A stretch of DNA of 64,000 nt from Planctomycetota bacterium (GTDB lineage: Bacteria; Planctomycetota; Planctomycetia; Pirellulales; Pirellulaceae), in contig CAUJHS010000060.1 in the NCBI GenBank assembly GCA_963204915.1, positions 1-64,000 on the forward strand, given 5' to 3'. Made by a program: the position numbers and the translations under genes. How positions within the stretch are numbered: the stretch's first letter is position 1; each line of letters begins with the position of its first letter. This document shows, one piece after another, positions 50,470-59,933 of the stretch. A model generated the notes under the pieces. That model worked only from the letters and a program-made list of their open reading frames with translations, was not told the origin of the DNA and did not search any database.

Positions 50470-51786
50470 GTGCCTGCTAAACTGAAGACCGTTACGCTGG
50501 GCTGCAAAGTCAATCAATACGAAACCGAGTACGTCCGCGAAGGATTGCTCTCGATCGGTTACGAAGACGCAACTCAGAACGACGCCGCCGATCTTTGCGT
50601 GGTAAACACGTGCACCGTAACCAACGAAGGCGACTCCAAAAGCCGGCAAACGATTCGTCGCTTGGCGCGCGAAAATCCTCATGCCCGAATTGTGGTCATG
50701 GGCTGTTACGCCACACGCGCGCCGCAAGAGGTCGCCGCGCTTCCGGGCGTAGCGGAAGTGGTGACCGATAAACGCGAACTGCCCGATCTCTTGGGGCGTT
50801 TTGGCGTAATCGACCTTCCCACGGGAATCAGCGGTTTTGGCTCGCGCCACCGCGCGTACATCAAAGTGCAAGACGGGTGTTTATTGCGTTGCAGCTATTG
50901 CATCATTCCGTTCGTCCGGCCGGAAATGTACAGCCGTCCGGTTGAACACATTCTGGACGAGGCGCGGCGCCTGGTCGCCAACGGGTTTCGCGAAATCGTG
51001 CTGACGGGCGTGCATTTGGGCCACTTCGGCGTCGATCAGAACTTCCAAAAGCCCAAGTGCGAATGGGTTCGCCTGGCCGACCTGGTGCGCCGCCTGGCGG
51101 ACCTGGACGGCGACTTTCGCATTCGCCTCTCCAGCATCGAGGCCACCGAAGTGACGCGCGAGCTGGTCCGCACCATGGCGGCATACCCCGATAAGGTGTG
51201 TCCGCATCTGCACGTCTGTCTGCAAAGCGGCTCCGAAACGGTGCTGCGCCGGATGAAGCGGCGCTGGGGCGTAAAACGGTTCGTCGACCGCTGCGCCATG
51301 GTTTGCAGCGAATTAGATCAACCGGCCCTAACGACGGATGTGATCATAGGTTTTCCCGGTGAAACGGAGGAAGACTTCAACGCTACGTGCGAGACGGTGC
51401 GACAAGTCGGGTTCTCGAAGATTCACATCTTCCCCTTTAGCGCCCGGCGCGGCACTCCGGCGGCCGACATGCCCCATCAAGTGCCTGGCGACGTTAAGAA
51501 CGAACGCCGCCGCCGATTGGAAGCAATCGAACAAGAGCTTCGCCGCACATACTTCCGAAGTCTGGAAGGGCGCCGTCTTCGAGTTTTGGCTGAGTCGTGG
51601 GAGAACGATGACCCCGCCACAGGCCGCCTGATTGGCACCTCCTGCCGTTATGCACCCTTGGTGTTCGCAGGTGATGAAGCCCTGCGAGGCGAACTGGCGG
51701 AAGTGACCGTTGTCGAAGCCGCGCCGCACGGCCTACACGGGGTACAAGCCGAGTTCAACGCGTCGGCGAAGTGTGCAGTGCGTTAA
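50470..51786 (+). CDS. mtaB: tRNA methylthiotransferase MtaB-like (radical SAM)
   Basis: 438 residues from GTG 50470. MTTase N-terminal domain with the three cluster Cys: LGCKVNQYE, VVNTCTVTNEGD and VMGCYATRAP. The radical SAM core Cys motif CLLRCSYC (C-x3-C-x2-C) and the TRAM-like C-terminus follow. MtaB converts t6A37 to ms2t6A37 in tRNA. It lies 117 bases upstream of an AsnB-like/radical SAM operon; the close spacing could place it in the same regulon but not necessarily the same pathway. Confidence 0.92.
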   Translation: MPAKLKTVTLGCKVNQYETEYVREGLLSIGYEDATQNDAADLCVVNTCTVTNEGDSKSRQTIRRLARENPHARIVVMGCYATRAPQEVAALPGVAEVVTDKRELPDLLGRFGVIDLPTGISGFGSRHRAYIKVQDGCLLRCSYCIIPFVRPEMYSRPVEHILDEARRLVANGFREIVLTGVHLGHFGVDQNFQKPKCEWVRLADLVRRLADLDGDFRIRLSSIEATEVTRELVRTMAAYPDKVCPHLHVCLQSGSETVLRRMKRRWGVKRFVDRCAMVCSELDQPALTTDVIIGFPGETEEDFNATCETVRQVGFSKIHIFPFSARRGTPAADMPHQVPGDVKNERRRRLEAIEQELRRTYFRSLEGRRLRVLAESWENDDPATGRLIGTSCRYAPLVFAGDEALRGELAEVTVVEAAPHGLHGVQAEFNASAKCAVR

Positions 51787-51903
51787 TCCCGTTGCAGCGC
51801 ATTTCCTGGCTCGCCAGAATACACCGGTGGGCGGCGAGCCAAGCCACTCCTACCGGACGTGTTTCACATTCGAGTTTCTTAACTTTCGTCTATACGAAGT
51901 GCT

Positions 51904-53229
51904 ATGCATACGTCGGTCACGATTGAGCGTTTAGTCAACTTGTTGGACCCGGCCGAGAATATTGTGCTGAACATGTCGGTCGAAGAAGCCGTCGAACGGG
52001 TAGGTTCGGGCGACCCGGAACAAGTGCGTGCGATCGACGGGCAATTCGCCTTGCTGCACAAACGCGGTTCGATCATTCGGATGGCGCGTTCGATTGGCCG
52101 TCCGATGCGCTACTTTCTGGCGAAGCGATCGGAAGGCCCCTGTTTGATTGTCGCCGAGCGAATCGACGAGATTCACGACTGTCTGAAACGCGAGGGACTC
52201 GCCGGACAGTTTCATCCGTCGTACACACGCATGGTTCCGGCGCATCATCTTGTTGAATTGGCTTTGGTCGGCTGCCCCGATCCGAACCCCGGTGCCACCC
52301 GGTACTTTGCGCCGCAACGCAACCGACTTTCGACCGATTTGAACGAGATTGGCGCCGCCTATGTTGGCGCTTTGGCGGCGGAGATCGACCGTTGGCTCGA
52401 CCTGCAAGACCCGCGGGAGCCCATCGGCGTGTTGTTTTCAGGGGGCATCGATAGCGGCGCGGTGTTTCTCGTGTTGTATCATCGGTTGCTTCAACGGGGA
52501 GAGTCGCCAGCGCGGCTGAAAGCATTCACGCTCGCGGTGGAAGGCGGCGCCGACGCAGAGCAGGCGGCCAGGTTTTTGAATGCGCTCGATCTTGGATTAT
52601 TTTTGGAACTGATCGAAGTTCCACGCAGTAGCCTTGACTACCGCGAGGCGATTCGCGTGATCGAGGATTATAAGCCGCTGGACGTGCAAGCCGCGACGAT
52701 GACGCTGGCGCTGTGCCGCGGAATTCGCAATCGGTATCCCGATTGGCGACTCCTGGTCGACGGAGACGGCGGCGATGAAAATCTGAAAGACTACCCGATT
52801 GAGGAAAACCCCGAACTGACGATTCGGAGCGTGTTGAACAATGTCATGCTGTACCATGAGGGATGGGGCGTTAACGCCGTGAAACATTCCCTCACCTATT
52901 CGGGAGGCCAAAGCCGCGGTCACGTGCGCACGCGGGCGCCGTCGCGCTTGTTCGGTTTTGAAGGGTTCAGCCCCTATGCCTTGCCCAATGTGATTGAAGT
53001 GGCCGAGGGGATTCCCTTTATCGAATTGACCGATTGGGATCACCAACGGTTGTACGCGCTCAAAGGCGAGATCGTGCGACGCGGCGTCGAAGCCGTCACG
53101 GGGTTGGTCATGCCCACGTTTGAGAAGCGTCGATTCCAGCATGGCGCCGTGGAAGACCGCGACTTTCAAGCTCTCTTCCCCGCGGACGAGGCGCAATATC
53201 GCCGAGCGTTTGCGGCGCTTTATGAATAA
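51904..53229 (+). CDS. Asparagine-synthetase-like ATP-dependent ligase, no N-terminal glutaminase Cys
   Basis: 441 residues. Residues 175-441 hold the PP-loop ATP pyrophosphatase (SGGIDSG at 179-185, and a DGDGGDEN stretch near 295, the equivalent of AsnB's DGADE). Residues 1-170 look like a remnant of the glutaminase domain (IDGQFALLHKRG, IGRPMRYFLAKRSEG) but begin MHTSVT; the Cys2 needed for an Ntn-type glutaminase is absent. So it probably uses free ammonia or another amine, as beta-lactam synthetase and similar ligases do. The stop overlaps the radical SAM start by 8 bases. Confidence 0.85.
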   Translation: MHTSVTIERLVNLLDPAENIVLNMSVEEAVERVGSGDPEQVRAIDGQFALLHKRGSIIRMARSIGRPMRYFLAKRSEGPCLIVAERIDEIHDCLKREGLAGQFHPSYTRMVPAHHLVELALVGCPDPNPGATRYFAPQRNRLSTDLNEIGAAYVGALAAEIDRWLDLQDPREPIGVLFSGGIDSGAVFLVLYHRLLQRGESPARLKAFTLAVEGGADAEQAARFLNALDLGLFLELIEVPRSSLDYREAIRVIEDYKPLDVQAATMTLALCRGIRNRYPDWRLLVDGDGGDENLKDYPIEENPELTIRSVLNNVMLYHEGWGVNAVKHSLTYSGGQSRGHVRTRAPSRLFGFEGFSPYALPNVIEVAEGIPFIELTDWDHQRLYALKGEIVRRGVEAVTGLVMPTFEKRRFQHGAVEDRDFQALFPADEAQYRRAFAALYE

Positions 53230-54178
53230 CCCGCTTCGACTTTGGTCTGATCAAGCGATTCTCGCGGTGCGGCAAGGCAAGAACCCGGTCGATCCAGAGC
53301 GGCCCTACGCATACCTGGTAGAGGCGGAGCGCGCCGCAACGGGAGACGTTGTCGACGTCGCCACGATTTTTCTGACGAACCGCGAGTGTCCCTTTCGCTG
53401 TTTGATGTGCGACCTTTGGAAGAACACGACGGATGAGTCGGTTGTTCCCGGCGCCATTCCGCGGCAAATCAACTTCGCGTTGGCGCGGCTTCCACCGGCG
53501 CGCTACTTGAAGCTTTACAACAGCGGCAATTTCTTTGACGCCAAGGCGATTCCACGATCCGATTACGCTGAAATCGCGCAGCGCGGGCGCCGCTTCGAGC
53601 GCGTGATCGTGGAAAATCATCCTAAGTTATGCCAGGAAGACTGTCGTCGCTTTGGCGAACAACTTGCCGGGACCGAATTTGAAATCGCCTTGGGCCTGGA
53701 AACCGTTCACCCTGAGGTGCTGCACGCGTTAAACAAACAAATGACGCTCGATGATTTCGCACATGCCGTTGAGCGGCTCCTGAAATGGGGCATTGCGGTG
53801 CGCGCGTTTGTGCTGCTGAAGCCGCCGTTCCTATCGGAAGACGAGGGCGTGGAATGGGCGCTGCGTAGTTTGCAATACGCGTTTGCACTGGGCGTTGAGT
53901 GTTGTTCGGTGATTCCTATGCGAGCGGGCAATGGCGCGATCGACTGTTTGCAGCAGGCCGGTTTATTTGCACCGCCAGCGTTAAGTTCGATGGAGCACGT
54001 GCTGGAAGCGGGAATCGACATGAGGCGCGGTCGCGTCTTCATGGATCTATGGGACCTCGATCGGTTTTCCCGTTGTACACATTGTCGCGATCGTCGACGC
54101 GACCGGCTGCATCAAATGAACCTGCTCCAAGTGATTTTGCCTCCCATCGATTGTGCTTGTGAGGACCGGGCATTGTGA
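53222..54178 (+). CDS. Radical SAM enzyme (TIGR01210/RaSEA-like)
   Basis: 318 residues from ATG 53222, which overlaps the previous stop. TNRECPFRCLMCDLW carries the Cys56-x3-Cys60-x2-Cys63 cluster motif. YLKLYNSGNFFDAKAIPRSDYAEIA, the VIVENHP, GLETVHPEVLHALNKQMTLDDF, RAFVLLKPPFLSEDEG and VIPMRAGNG regions resemble the TIGR01210 group that includes archaeosine synthase partner RaSEA. C-terminal CTHC and CAC Cys may bind an auxiliary cluster or Zn. The substrate is unknown. Its neighbours are an amide-type ligase and an FAD oxidoreductase. Confidence 0.88.
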   Translation: MNNPLRLWSDQAILAVRQGKNPVDPERPYAYLVEAERAATGDVVDVATIFLTNRECPFRCLMCDLWKNTTDESVVPGAIPRQINFALARLPPARYLKLYNSGNFFDAKAIPRSDYAEIAQRGRRFERVIVENHPKLCQEDCRRFGEQLAGTEFEIALGLETVHPEVLHALNKQMTLDDFAHAVERLLKWGIAVRAFVLLKPPFLSEDEGVEWALRSLQYAFALGVECCSVIPMRAGNGAIDCLQQAGLFAPPALSSMEHVLEAGIDMRRGRVFMDLWDLDRFSRCTHCRDRRRDRLHQMNLLQVILPPIDCACEDRAL

Positions 54179-55683
54179 CGACATGTATTGCCGTTGATGT
54201 GGTAGTCATTGGCGCCGGCTTCGGAGGAAGTTTGGCGGCGCTGTTATTGCAGCGCATCGGCTTGCGCACGGCGCTGGTCGACCGTGGCGCTCATCCACGG
54301 TTCGCCATTGGCGAATCGTCTACGCCGGTCGCGGACCTGGTGTTGCGAGATCTGACACGGCGCTACGACCTGCCGCGTCTGGCGCCTTTGGCAAGCTATG
54401 GAACGTGGAAGGCTGCGTATCCCGAGGTCGGGTGCGGACGGAAACGCGGTTTTTCCTACTTCCACCAACCACCGCATGCGACGTTTACGCCTTGGACGGA
54501 TCATCGAAACGAACTCTTGGTTGCCGCCAGCCGTGACGACTTTCATTCCGATACGCATTGGCTGCGTGCCGATGTCGATTCGTTGTTCGCGAGCGAGTCG
54601 CAAGCGATGGGGGTTGTTTATCTCGATCGTACGCAACTAAGCGTCACCTCGCACCAGCCAAACTGGGTGCTGGCGGGCGAGCAGGAAGGAGTCCCCGTGC
54701 AGATTGAGGCGGAGTTTCTGATTGACGCCTCAGGCGAAGGAGGATTTGTTGCACGAGCGCTCGCGATTCCCTCTCGGGTGCAGCAACTGCATACGCAATC
54801 GCGGGCGATTTTCGGACATTTTGTTCATGTTCGACCTTGGCATGATGTACTGGCCGAATACGGTGGGCAAGTGCAGGATCATCCGTTTGCTTGCGATGCG
54901 GCCGCGCTCCATCAGGTGTTTGACGAAGGCTGGATGTACCAGCTTCGTTTTGACAATGGCGTCACGAGCGCCGGCTTTTCCTTGAATCTTGAGAAGCGAC
55001 CCGACGACGTTCGCTTATCGGCCGAGGAAGAGTGGAAAGGCCTCATGAACCGCTATCCCTCGATTGCTGCTCAGTTTGCCGAGGCGCGGCTGGTTGGTCC
55101 GCCGGGCGGTTTGCAGAAATCTGGCCGCCTGCAGCGATGCGCCACTCAAATTGCAGGTGACAATTGGGTGCTCTTGCCTTACACGGCGGGGTTTATCGAC
55201 GCGCTTCACAGTACGGGAATCGCCCATACTTTATGCGGTGTGGAGCGAGTCGTACGGATCCTCGAATGTCACTGGAAGCGTGACTCGCTCAACGCGAACC
55301 TCCAGCGGTATGCCGCGACCGTGCAACAAGAGATTGAGCTGATCGATCAATTGGTGCATGGCTGTTATTCCGCCATGCCCGTTTTCGACTTGTTCGTGTC
55401 GTTCTCGATGTTGTACTTTGCCGCGGCGACCACCTATGAGCGCCGCCGCAATTCGGGAGAAGACGCCAGTGGCTTGTCGTTCCTTGGCGCCGACGATGCA
55501 CAGTTCCGCAATTTAATAACTCAAGCCAGAGTTTGGTTATTCGAGGCCCTGAACGCGAGCGACCCAATCGAAGCTGCCGACCATTTTCGCGATCAAATGG
55601 CTCGTCTGGTGGCGCCTTACAACACGGCCGGTTTGTTCGACCCGACCGTGCAGAACATGTACCGGTATACGGCGGCTCGATAA
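54175..55683 (+). CDS. FAD-dependent oxidoreductase, tryptophan-halogenase-like
   Basis: 502 residues from GTG 54175, overlapping the preceding TGA by 4 bases. VVVIGAGFGGSLAALLLQRIG is the FAD-binding GxGxxG. FAIGESSTP matches the conserved GES motif of flavin halogenases/monooxygenases; EFLIDASGEGG is the second FAD motif, and YTAGFIDALHSTGIAHTL the third. The WxWxIP motif of true halogenases is not seen, so it may be a monooxygenase or dehydrogenase. The close overlap points to a three-enzyme pathway: ligase, radical SAM enzyme, flavoenzyme. Confidence 0.85.
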   Translation: MTTCIAVDVVVIGAGFGGSLAALLLQRIGLRTALVDRGAHPRFAIGESSTPVADLVLRDLTRRYDLPRLAPLASYGTWKAAYPEVGCGRKRGFSYFHQPPHATFTPWTDHRNELLVAASRDDFHSDTHWLRADVDSLFASESQAMGVVYLDRTQLSVTSHQPNWVLAGEQEGVPVQIEAEFLIDASGEGGFVARALAIPSRVQQLHTQSRAIFGHFVHVRPWHDVLAEYGGQVQDHPFACDAAALHQVFDEGWMYQLRFDNGVTSAGFSLNLEKRPDDVRLSAEEEWKGLMNRYPSIAAQFAEARLVGPPGGLQKSGRLQRCATQIAGDNWVLLPYTAGFIDALHSTGIAHTLCGVERVVRILECHWKRDSLNANLQRYAATVQQEIELIDQLVHGCYSAMPVFDLFVSFSMLYFAAATTYERRRNSGEDASGLSFLGADDAQFRNLITQARVWLFEALNASDPIEAADHFRDQMARLVAPYNTAGLFDPTVQNMYRYTAAR

Positions 55684-55692
55684 GGCTGGCTT

Positions 55693-56478
55693 TTAGCCTT
55701 GAAGCAAGGATTGGCCGCCGTCGACATAAATGACCGAACCGGTGATATGCCGCGAGGCGCTGGACGCAAGGAAGACGACCGTGTCAGCCACGACATCGGC
55801 AGTTGGCATTTTGCCGTCGGTCAAGGGAATTTGGCCTTCCGGGAATTCGATGGGCTCGCCAATGTCGTTCATGTCGCGGCGCTCGGTCTTGCCATGAATG
55901 CCTGATTGAATGGCTCCAGGACAAATGGCGTTCACGCGCACGCCGGAATCGGCCAGCTCAAGAGCCAGCATTTTGGTCATGGCCACTTGCGCCGCTTTGG
56001 AGCAGGCGTACGCTGTAGCCCCCGAGTTGCTGAACATGCGAGTTCCGTTCACGGACGAGCAAATGATGATCGAGCCGCGGCGTCGGCGAAGTTCTTCGGC
56101 CGTGTACTTGATGGTCAGGTACGCGCCTTTGAGGTTAATCGCCAGGGTTTCGTCCCACTCGTCAGGCTTGATTTCGTCAATGGGCGCCCAAACGCCGTTG
56201 GTTCCTGCGTTTGCAAAGACGATATCTAGGCGACCGAAGTATTTGATGACGCGCTGGGCGGCGGCTTGCATCTCCCAAGGGTCAGAAACATCGGCCTGCA
56301 CACCAAAAGCGCGTCCGCCTTCACCTTCAATTTGAGCGACGACCTCGTTGAGTTTTCGCTCATTCCGCCCGTGAACGGCGACCGCTGCCCCGTGGCGTGC
56401 CATGGCGAGGGCCGTAGCGCGGCCAATACCGGAAGTACTGCCCGTGACCCATGCGGCCTTATCTTGAAGCGACATCAT
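55693..56478 (-). CDS. Short-chain dehydrogenase/reductase
   Basis: 261 residues, classical SDR. TGSTSGIGRA (TGxxxGxG cofactor motif), NAG at about 93-95, catalytic Ser, Tyr, Lys in ICSSVNG and AYACSKAA (YxxxK). NLKGAY is the standard Asn. The C-terminus is ITGSVIYVDGGQSLL. NAD(P) preference cannot be settled. The gene is convergent to the FAD gene, 9 bases apart; it may or may not serve the same pathway. ATG at 56478 or 56475. Confidence 0.92.
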   Translation of the reverse strand: MMSLQDKAAWVTGSTSGIGRATALAMARHGAAVAVHGRNERKLNEVVAQIEGEGGRAFGVQADVSDPWEMQAAAQRVIKYFGRLDIVFANAGTNGVWAPIDEIKPDEWDETLAINLKGAYLTIKYTAEELRRRRGSIIICSSVNGTRMFSNSGATAYACSKAAQVAMTKMLALELADSGVRVNAICPGAIQSGIHGKTERRDMNDIGEPIEFPEGQIPLTDGKMPTADVVADTVVFLASSASRHITGSVIYVDGGQSLLQG

Positions 56479-56520
56479 ATCTTGTTGCGCCTCCGCGCGA
56501 AAAAGCCTGATAACTTTCTG

Positions 56521-56985
56521 TTAGCGATTGGAAGTAAGCGATACGACGAGTGGATTTTCGACGTCCAAGTAGTCTTGTAGTCGGACACGGAAGGTCTCAT
56601 CCCGCGTATTACCGAGAAACAGCACGAACTCTTCTTGGGCGAGGTTGTCGTCGATCAAGGTTTTGAGGTTGTACTGCGAGCCAAAAGGCGAGACCACGCC
56701 TCCTTCACAATCCGGACATTGAATCGTGGCTTCTTCAGGCGACGCCAGTTCAATCTTGCTGCCGCCTAGCGCGTGGCTGGCTTTTTCCAGATCAACGATG
56801 CAATGCGAGGGCACGACTGCCGCGACATAACAAAACCCGCCATCAGCTTTAAGCAATACGGTTTTTGCCACTACGTGCGGGGGCGCCTGCACGGCCACAG
56901 CAACGTCGGCGGCGCGTTCTTGAGCAGGGTGGTGAATGACATCGTAAGAAATGCCGCGCTCCGCCAGGTGTTCTTTAACGTTCAT
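56521..56985 (-). CDS. YbaK/ProX-type aminoacyl-tRNA deacylase
   Basis: 154 residues from ATG 56985; AAAGGAG 9 bases upstream decides the start. Opens MNVKEHLAERGISYDVIHHP; the YbaK fold is marked by VVAKTVLLKADGGFCYVAAVV and the conserved catalytic Lys in KTV. A GGVVSPFGSQYN motif follows, and FLGNTRDETFRVRLQDYL closes the family. It hydrolyses mischarged aminoacyl-tRNA (for example Cys/Ala on tRNA-Pro) in trans. The CPDC pair is unusual in the family and might bind zinc. Confidence 0.88.
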   Translation of the reverse strand: MNVKEHLAERGISYDVIHHPAQERAADVAVAVQAPPHVVAKTVLLKADGGFCYVAAVVPSHCIVDLEKASHALGGSKIELASPEEATIQCPDCEGGVVSPFGSQYNLKTLIDDNLAQEEFVLFLGNTRDETFRVRLQDYLDVENPLVVSLTSNR

Positions 56986-57146
56986 ATGTGGAGTCTCCTT
57001 TGAGTTTATGTTTGCAAAGGAGATATGAGCAAATGGGGCGCCAAGCGCCGCACTGCAGCATGAACTTTCAGCCCCGAATGACGCCGTCGGCGAGCCAGTG
57101 CGTGCGGCGGCGGACCGACGCATCGGGAGCGGTCGTGGAAACGACG

Positions 57147-58574
57147 CTAGGCAAGCAGCTTGTTTATCAATTGACCGTGAACGTCGGTCAACCGAAAATC
57201 TCGGCCCTGAAAACGGTAGATGAGCTTGAGATGATCAAAGCCCACCAGATGAAGTAGGGTGGCGTGCAAATCATGCACATGCACACGGTCTTCGGTGGCG
57301 TTGAAGCCAAATTCGTCTGACTGACCCAGCGTGAGTCCTGGCTTGACGCCGCCTCCGGCCAGCCACATGGTGAAGGCATTGGGGTGATGGTCGCGTCCGT
57401 CGTTTCCTCCCTGGACCATGGGCGTTCGGCCAAACTCGCCGCCCCAAATGACCAACGTCTCGTCCAAGAGCCCACGTTGTTTAAGGTCTTTGACCAAGGC
57501 GGCGCTGGCCTGATCGGTATCTTTGCAGTTCTTCTTCAGGTCATTCACCAGGTTGCCGTGCTGGTCCCACGCTTCATGAAACAACTGCACAAAGCGGACG
57601 CCGCGTTCAATCATTCGGCGGGCCAGTAAGCAGTTATTCGCGAAAGACGCTTCACCGGGTTTAGCGCCGTACAGGTCAAGAATATGTTTCGGCTCCTGCG
57701 ACAAGTCCATCAGCTCCGGAGCGCTGGTTTGCATCCGGAACGCCATTTCAAACGAATTGATTCGCGTTGCAATTTCGGGATCGCCCGATTGCTGGAGTCG
57801 GAGTTGATTGAGCCGGTTGATGGCGGCGAGTGAATCCTGCTGTGTCTTGCGATCAACGCCTGGCGGATTCGACAAATACAGTACCGGATCGCCGCTGCCG
57901 CGAAACTGCACCCCTTGATACATCGTGGGAAGAAAGCCGCTGCCCCAGTTCGAATTGCCGCCGCTGGGACCTTTGGCGCCGGTGTTCATGACCACAAAGG
58001 CCGGGAGGTCACGCGTTTCGCTACCCAGGCCGTACGTGGTCCAGGCGCCAAAGCTTGGGCGACCGAATTGCTGCGCGCCCGTGTTCATCAGAATCTGGCC
58101 CGGCGCATGATTAAATGCGTCCGTGACCATCGATTTGACAATCGCGATGTCGTCGACAACCGTCGCCAAATGCGGCAGTAGTTCGGAAAGCTCGGCGCCG
58201 CATTGACCGTGTTTGCTGAAGGAAAATTTGGGGCCGAGGAACGTCGAACTGGGATTAATAAAGGCCGCGCGATAGCCCTCGATCAGTTCTTTCGGCGGTT
58301 TCTGACCGTCGTGTTTGGCGAGCTGTGGCTTATAATCGAACAACTCTAAATGGCTGGGAGCGCCGGCCATGAAGAGAAAGATCACCCGCTTCGCCTTGGG
58401 GGCAAAGTGGGGCGCTTTCGGCGCCAGAGCGTCGGCCAATGGCGCGGCAGCGCCCGACTCATGCAACAATTGGTGTAACGCGACCGCGCCCAACCCAACG
58501 CCGCACTCCTGCAAGAACCAACGGCGTGAAACAGATTTTGCCAACGTGACGGAGGTGCGCGAAGATGGGTTCAT
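57147..58574 (-). CDS. DUF1501 protein with Tat signal
   Basis: 475 residues from ATG 58574 (the longer frame upstream is not protein-like). [24 protein letters not shown] is a twin-arginine signal split here. [59 protein letters not shown] and CMWLAGGG-like ends are DUF1501 landmarks of the alkaline-phosphatase-like fold. The family usually sits next to a DUF1549/DUF1553 cytochrome gene; none is present here. Exported, role unknown, probably polysaccharide breakdown. Confidence 0.92.
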   Translation of the reverse strand: MNPSSRTSVTLAKSVSRRWFLQECGVGLGAVALHQLLHESGAAAPLADALAPKAPHFAPKAKRVIFLFMAGAPSHLELFDYKPQLAKHDGQKPPKELIEGYRAAFINPSSTFLGPKFSFSKHGQCGAELSELLPHLATVVDDIAIVKSMVTDAFNHAPGQILMNTGAQQFGRPSFGAWTTYGLGSETRDLPAFVVMNTGAKGPSGGNSNWGSGFLPTMYQGVQFRGSGDPVLYLSNPPGVDRKTQQDSLAAINRLNQLRLQQSGDPEIATRINSFEMAFRMQTSAPELMDLSQEPKHILDLYGAKPGEASFANNCLLARRMIERGVRFVQLFHEAWDQHGNLVNDLKKNCKDTDQASAALVKDLKQRGLLDETLVIWGGEFGRTPMVQGGNDGRDHHPNAFTMWLAGGGVKPGLTLGQSDEFGFNATEDRVHVHDLHATLLHLVGFDHLKLIYRFQGRDFRLTDVHGQLINKLLA

Positions 58575-58819
58575 AGCGACACGCGGCAGGAGAGAGGAAG
58601 GAATCGCGAGGGTAGGTTCTGCTGCGCTAGGAGCTGATGGGGCCACGTTTGACAGCCCTTCCATCAGCAAACGACAGCTGCGCGAGACACCTCTGATGGT
58701 AGTCGTTCCCACCTTCCGCGACAAGGCAACAGCGCATGGCTCCATGATCGCCAGGCGCCATTGGCCTTTATTCGCTTGCGTGCGGGGCAAGTCCCTTGCG
58801 TCGCAATATCTTTAGGGAA

Positions 58820-59701
58820 TCAAGGGATTGCGACGGGCTGGCCGTCGGCCCTTTGCATTATTAAGTTCAATGTGTTTCGATCCACGTTCTCGCTGAGAAA
58901 ACGTACCGAGCCGTCTGCGAACAAGACCTGCGCTCCGCCAGGATGAAAGCTGCTAATGGCAGAACCGTCTTTCGCTGAATTGATGGCCATGTTCATCGCG
59001 CCGATGTCTAGATCGCGAGGCTCCATCCAATTGATATTCCCTCCCGCAATTTCCGCCACCATGACGGTGTTCGACGTGCCGTCGGTAATGTCCATGAACT
59101 TAGAGCCTTGGCCGTTATTAAACACCGTACCGTTCCCACTGATGGCTACATAGCCCGTAGTGGTTGTGGTCGCGGGGTCCGAGGGGCAGCGATACGCCGC
59201 GGGCATCATACCGACGAGTTGGCTGTTGCTGGGGCTGTTCCAAGGTTCGTTGAAGTTGTACATCGAATGGGTTTGCTGGCTTTCCAGGAAAGGAAGGATC
59301 AACACGCGCCAACTATGCATCGGCTTACCATCTTCATCGGCCATATATGCTGGCGGGAACGTCCCGTAGGTATCATGGTAGTTGTGCAGCGCGAGGCCGA
59401 TCTGCCTGAGATTATTGGCGCACTGCGCGCGCCGCGCCGCCTCGCGCGCTGCTTGCACCGCCGGCAAAAGCAGGGCGATCAAGATTCCGCCGCAGCCAAA
59501 CAAGCCAACCACCAACACTAAGAGCACGATCACCAACGGCGAAGTTCTCGATGTCGAGGGTTTAGGCGGCGGGGCCATCATGGGTTTGCCGGGAATCGTG
59601 ACCGGCTGGCCGCATTCAGCGCAGGGGCCTGTTTGGCCTGCATAATGATCGGCGACATTTTTCGTTGCGCCGCAGTGCGGGCAGGTAAACTGAATGGCCA
59701 T
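58820..59701 (-). CDS. Zinc-ribbon/DUF1559 fusion protein
   Basis: 293 residues from ATG 59701 ([11 protein letters not shown]). Residues 1-38 are a zinc ribbon (CPHCGATKN and CAECGQPV). A Pro-rich linker and a transmembrane helix ([22 protein letters not shown], about 58-79) lead into the DUF1559 body: [25 protein letters not shown], and [18 protein letters not shown]. Here the ribbon replaces the pilin leader, so the protein is not processed as a prepilin and keeps a cytosolic domain. The ribbon may read a cytosolic signal. Confidence 0.88.
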   Translation of the reverse strand: MAIQFTCPHCGATKNVADHYAGQTGPCAECGQPVTIPGKPMMAPPPKPSTSRTSPLVIVLLVLVVGLFGCGGILIALLLPAVQAAREAARRAQCANNLRQIGLALHNYHDTYGTFPPAYMADEDGKPMHSWRVLILPFLESQQTHSMYNFNEPWNSPSNSQLVGMMPAAYRCPSDPATTTTTGYVAISGNGTVFNNGQGSKFMDITDGTSNTVMVAEIAGGNINWMEPRDLDIGAMNMAINSAKDGSAISSFHPGGAQVLFADGSVRFLSENVDRNTLNLIMQRADGQPVAIP

Positions 59702-59933
59702 AACTGGCTCCGTCAAAGTTCGGAAAGAAGGCGACGGCGGTTATTCTACTTTGGTTTTTTAGATTTGTGGAGATGCGCGCGACGTTTTTCGTAGGAAGCC
59801 GGTCTCCGTACCGACACGGGAACCGCATGGCGCCAAGCCAAGGCGCGGCAAAAAGGTTCGCCGCACCGTAAACGTTGTTCGTTGAACATTTTGCTACAAT
59901 GCCGGTCTGCCACTTTCTTTCAAGGGTTTTCGA

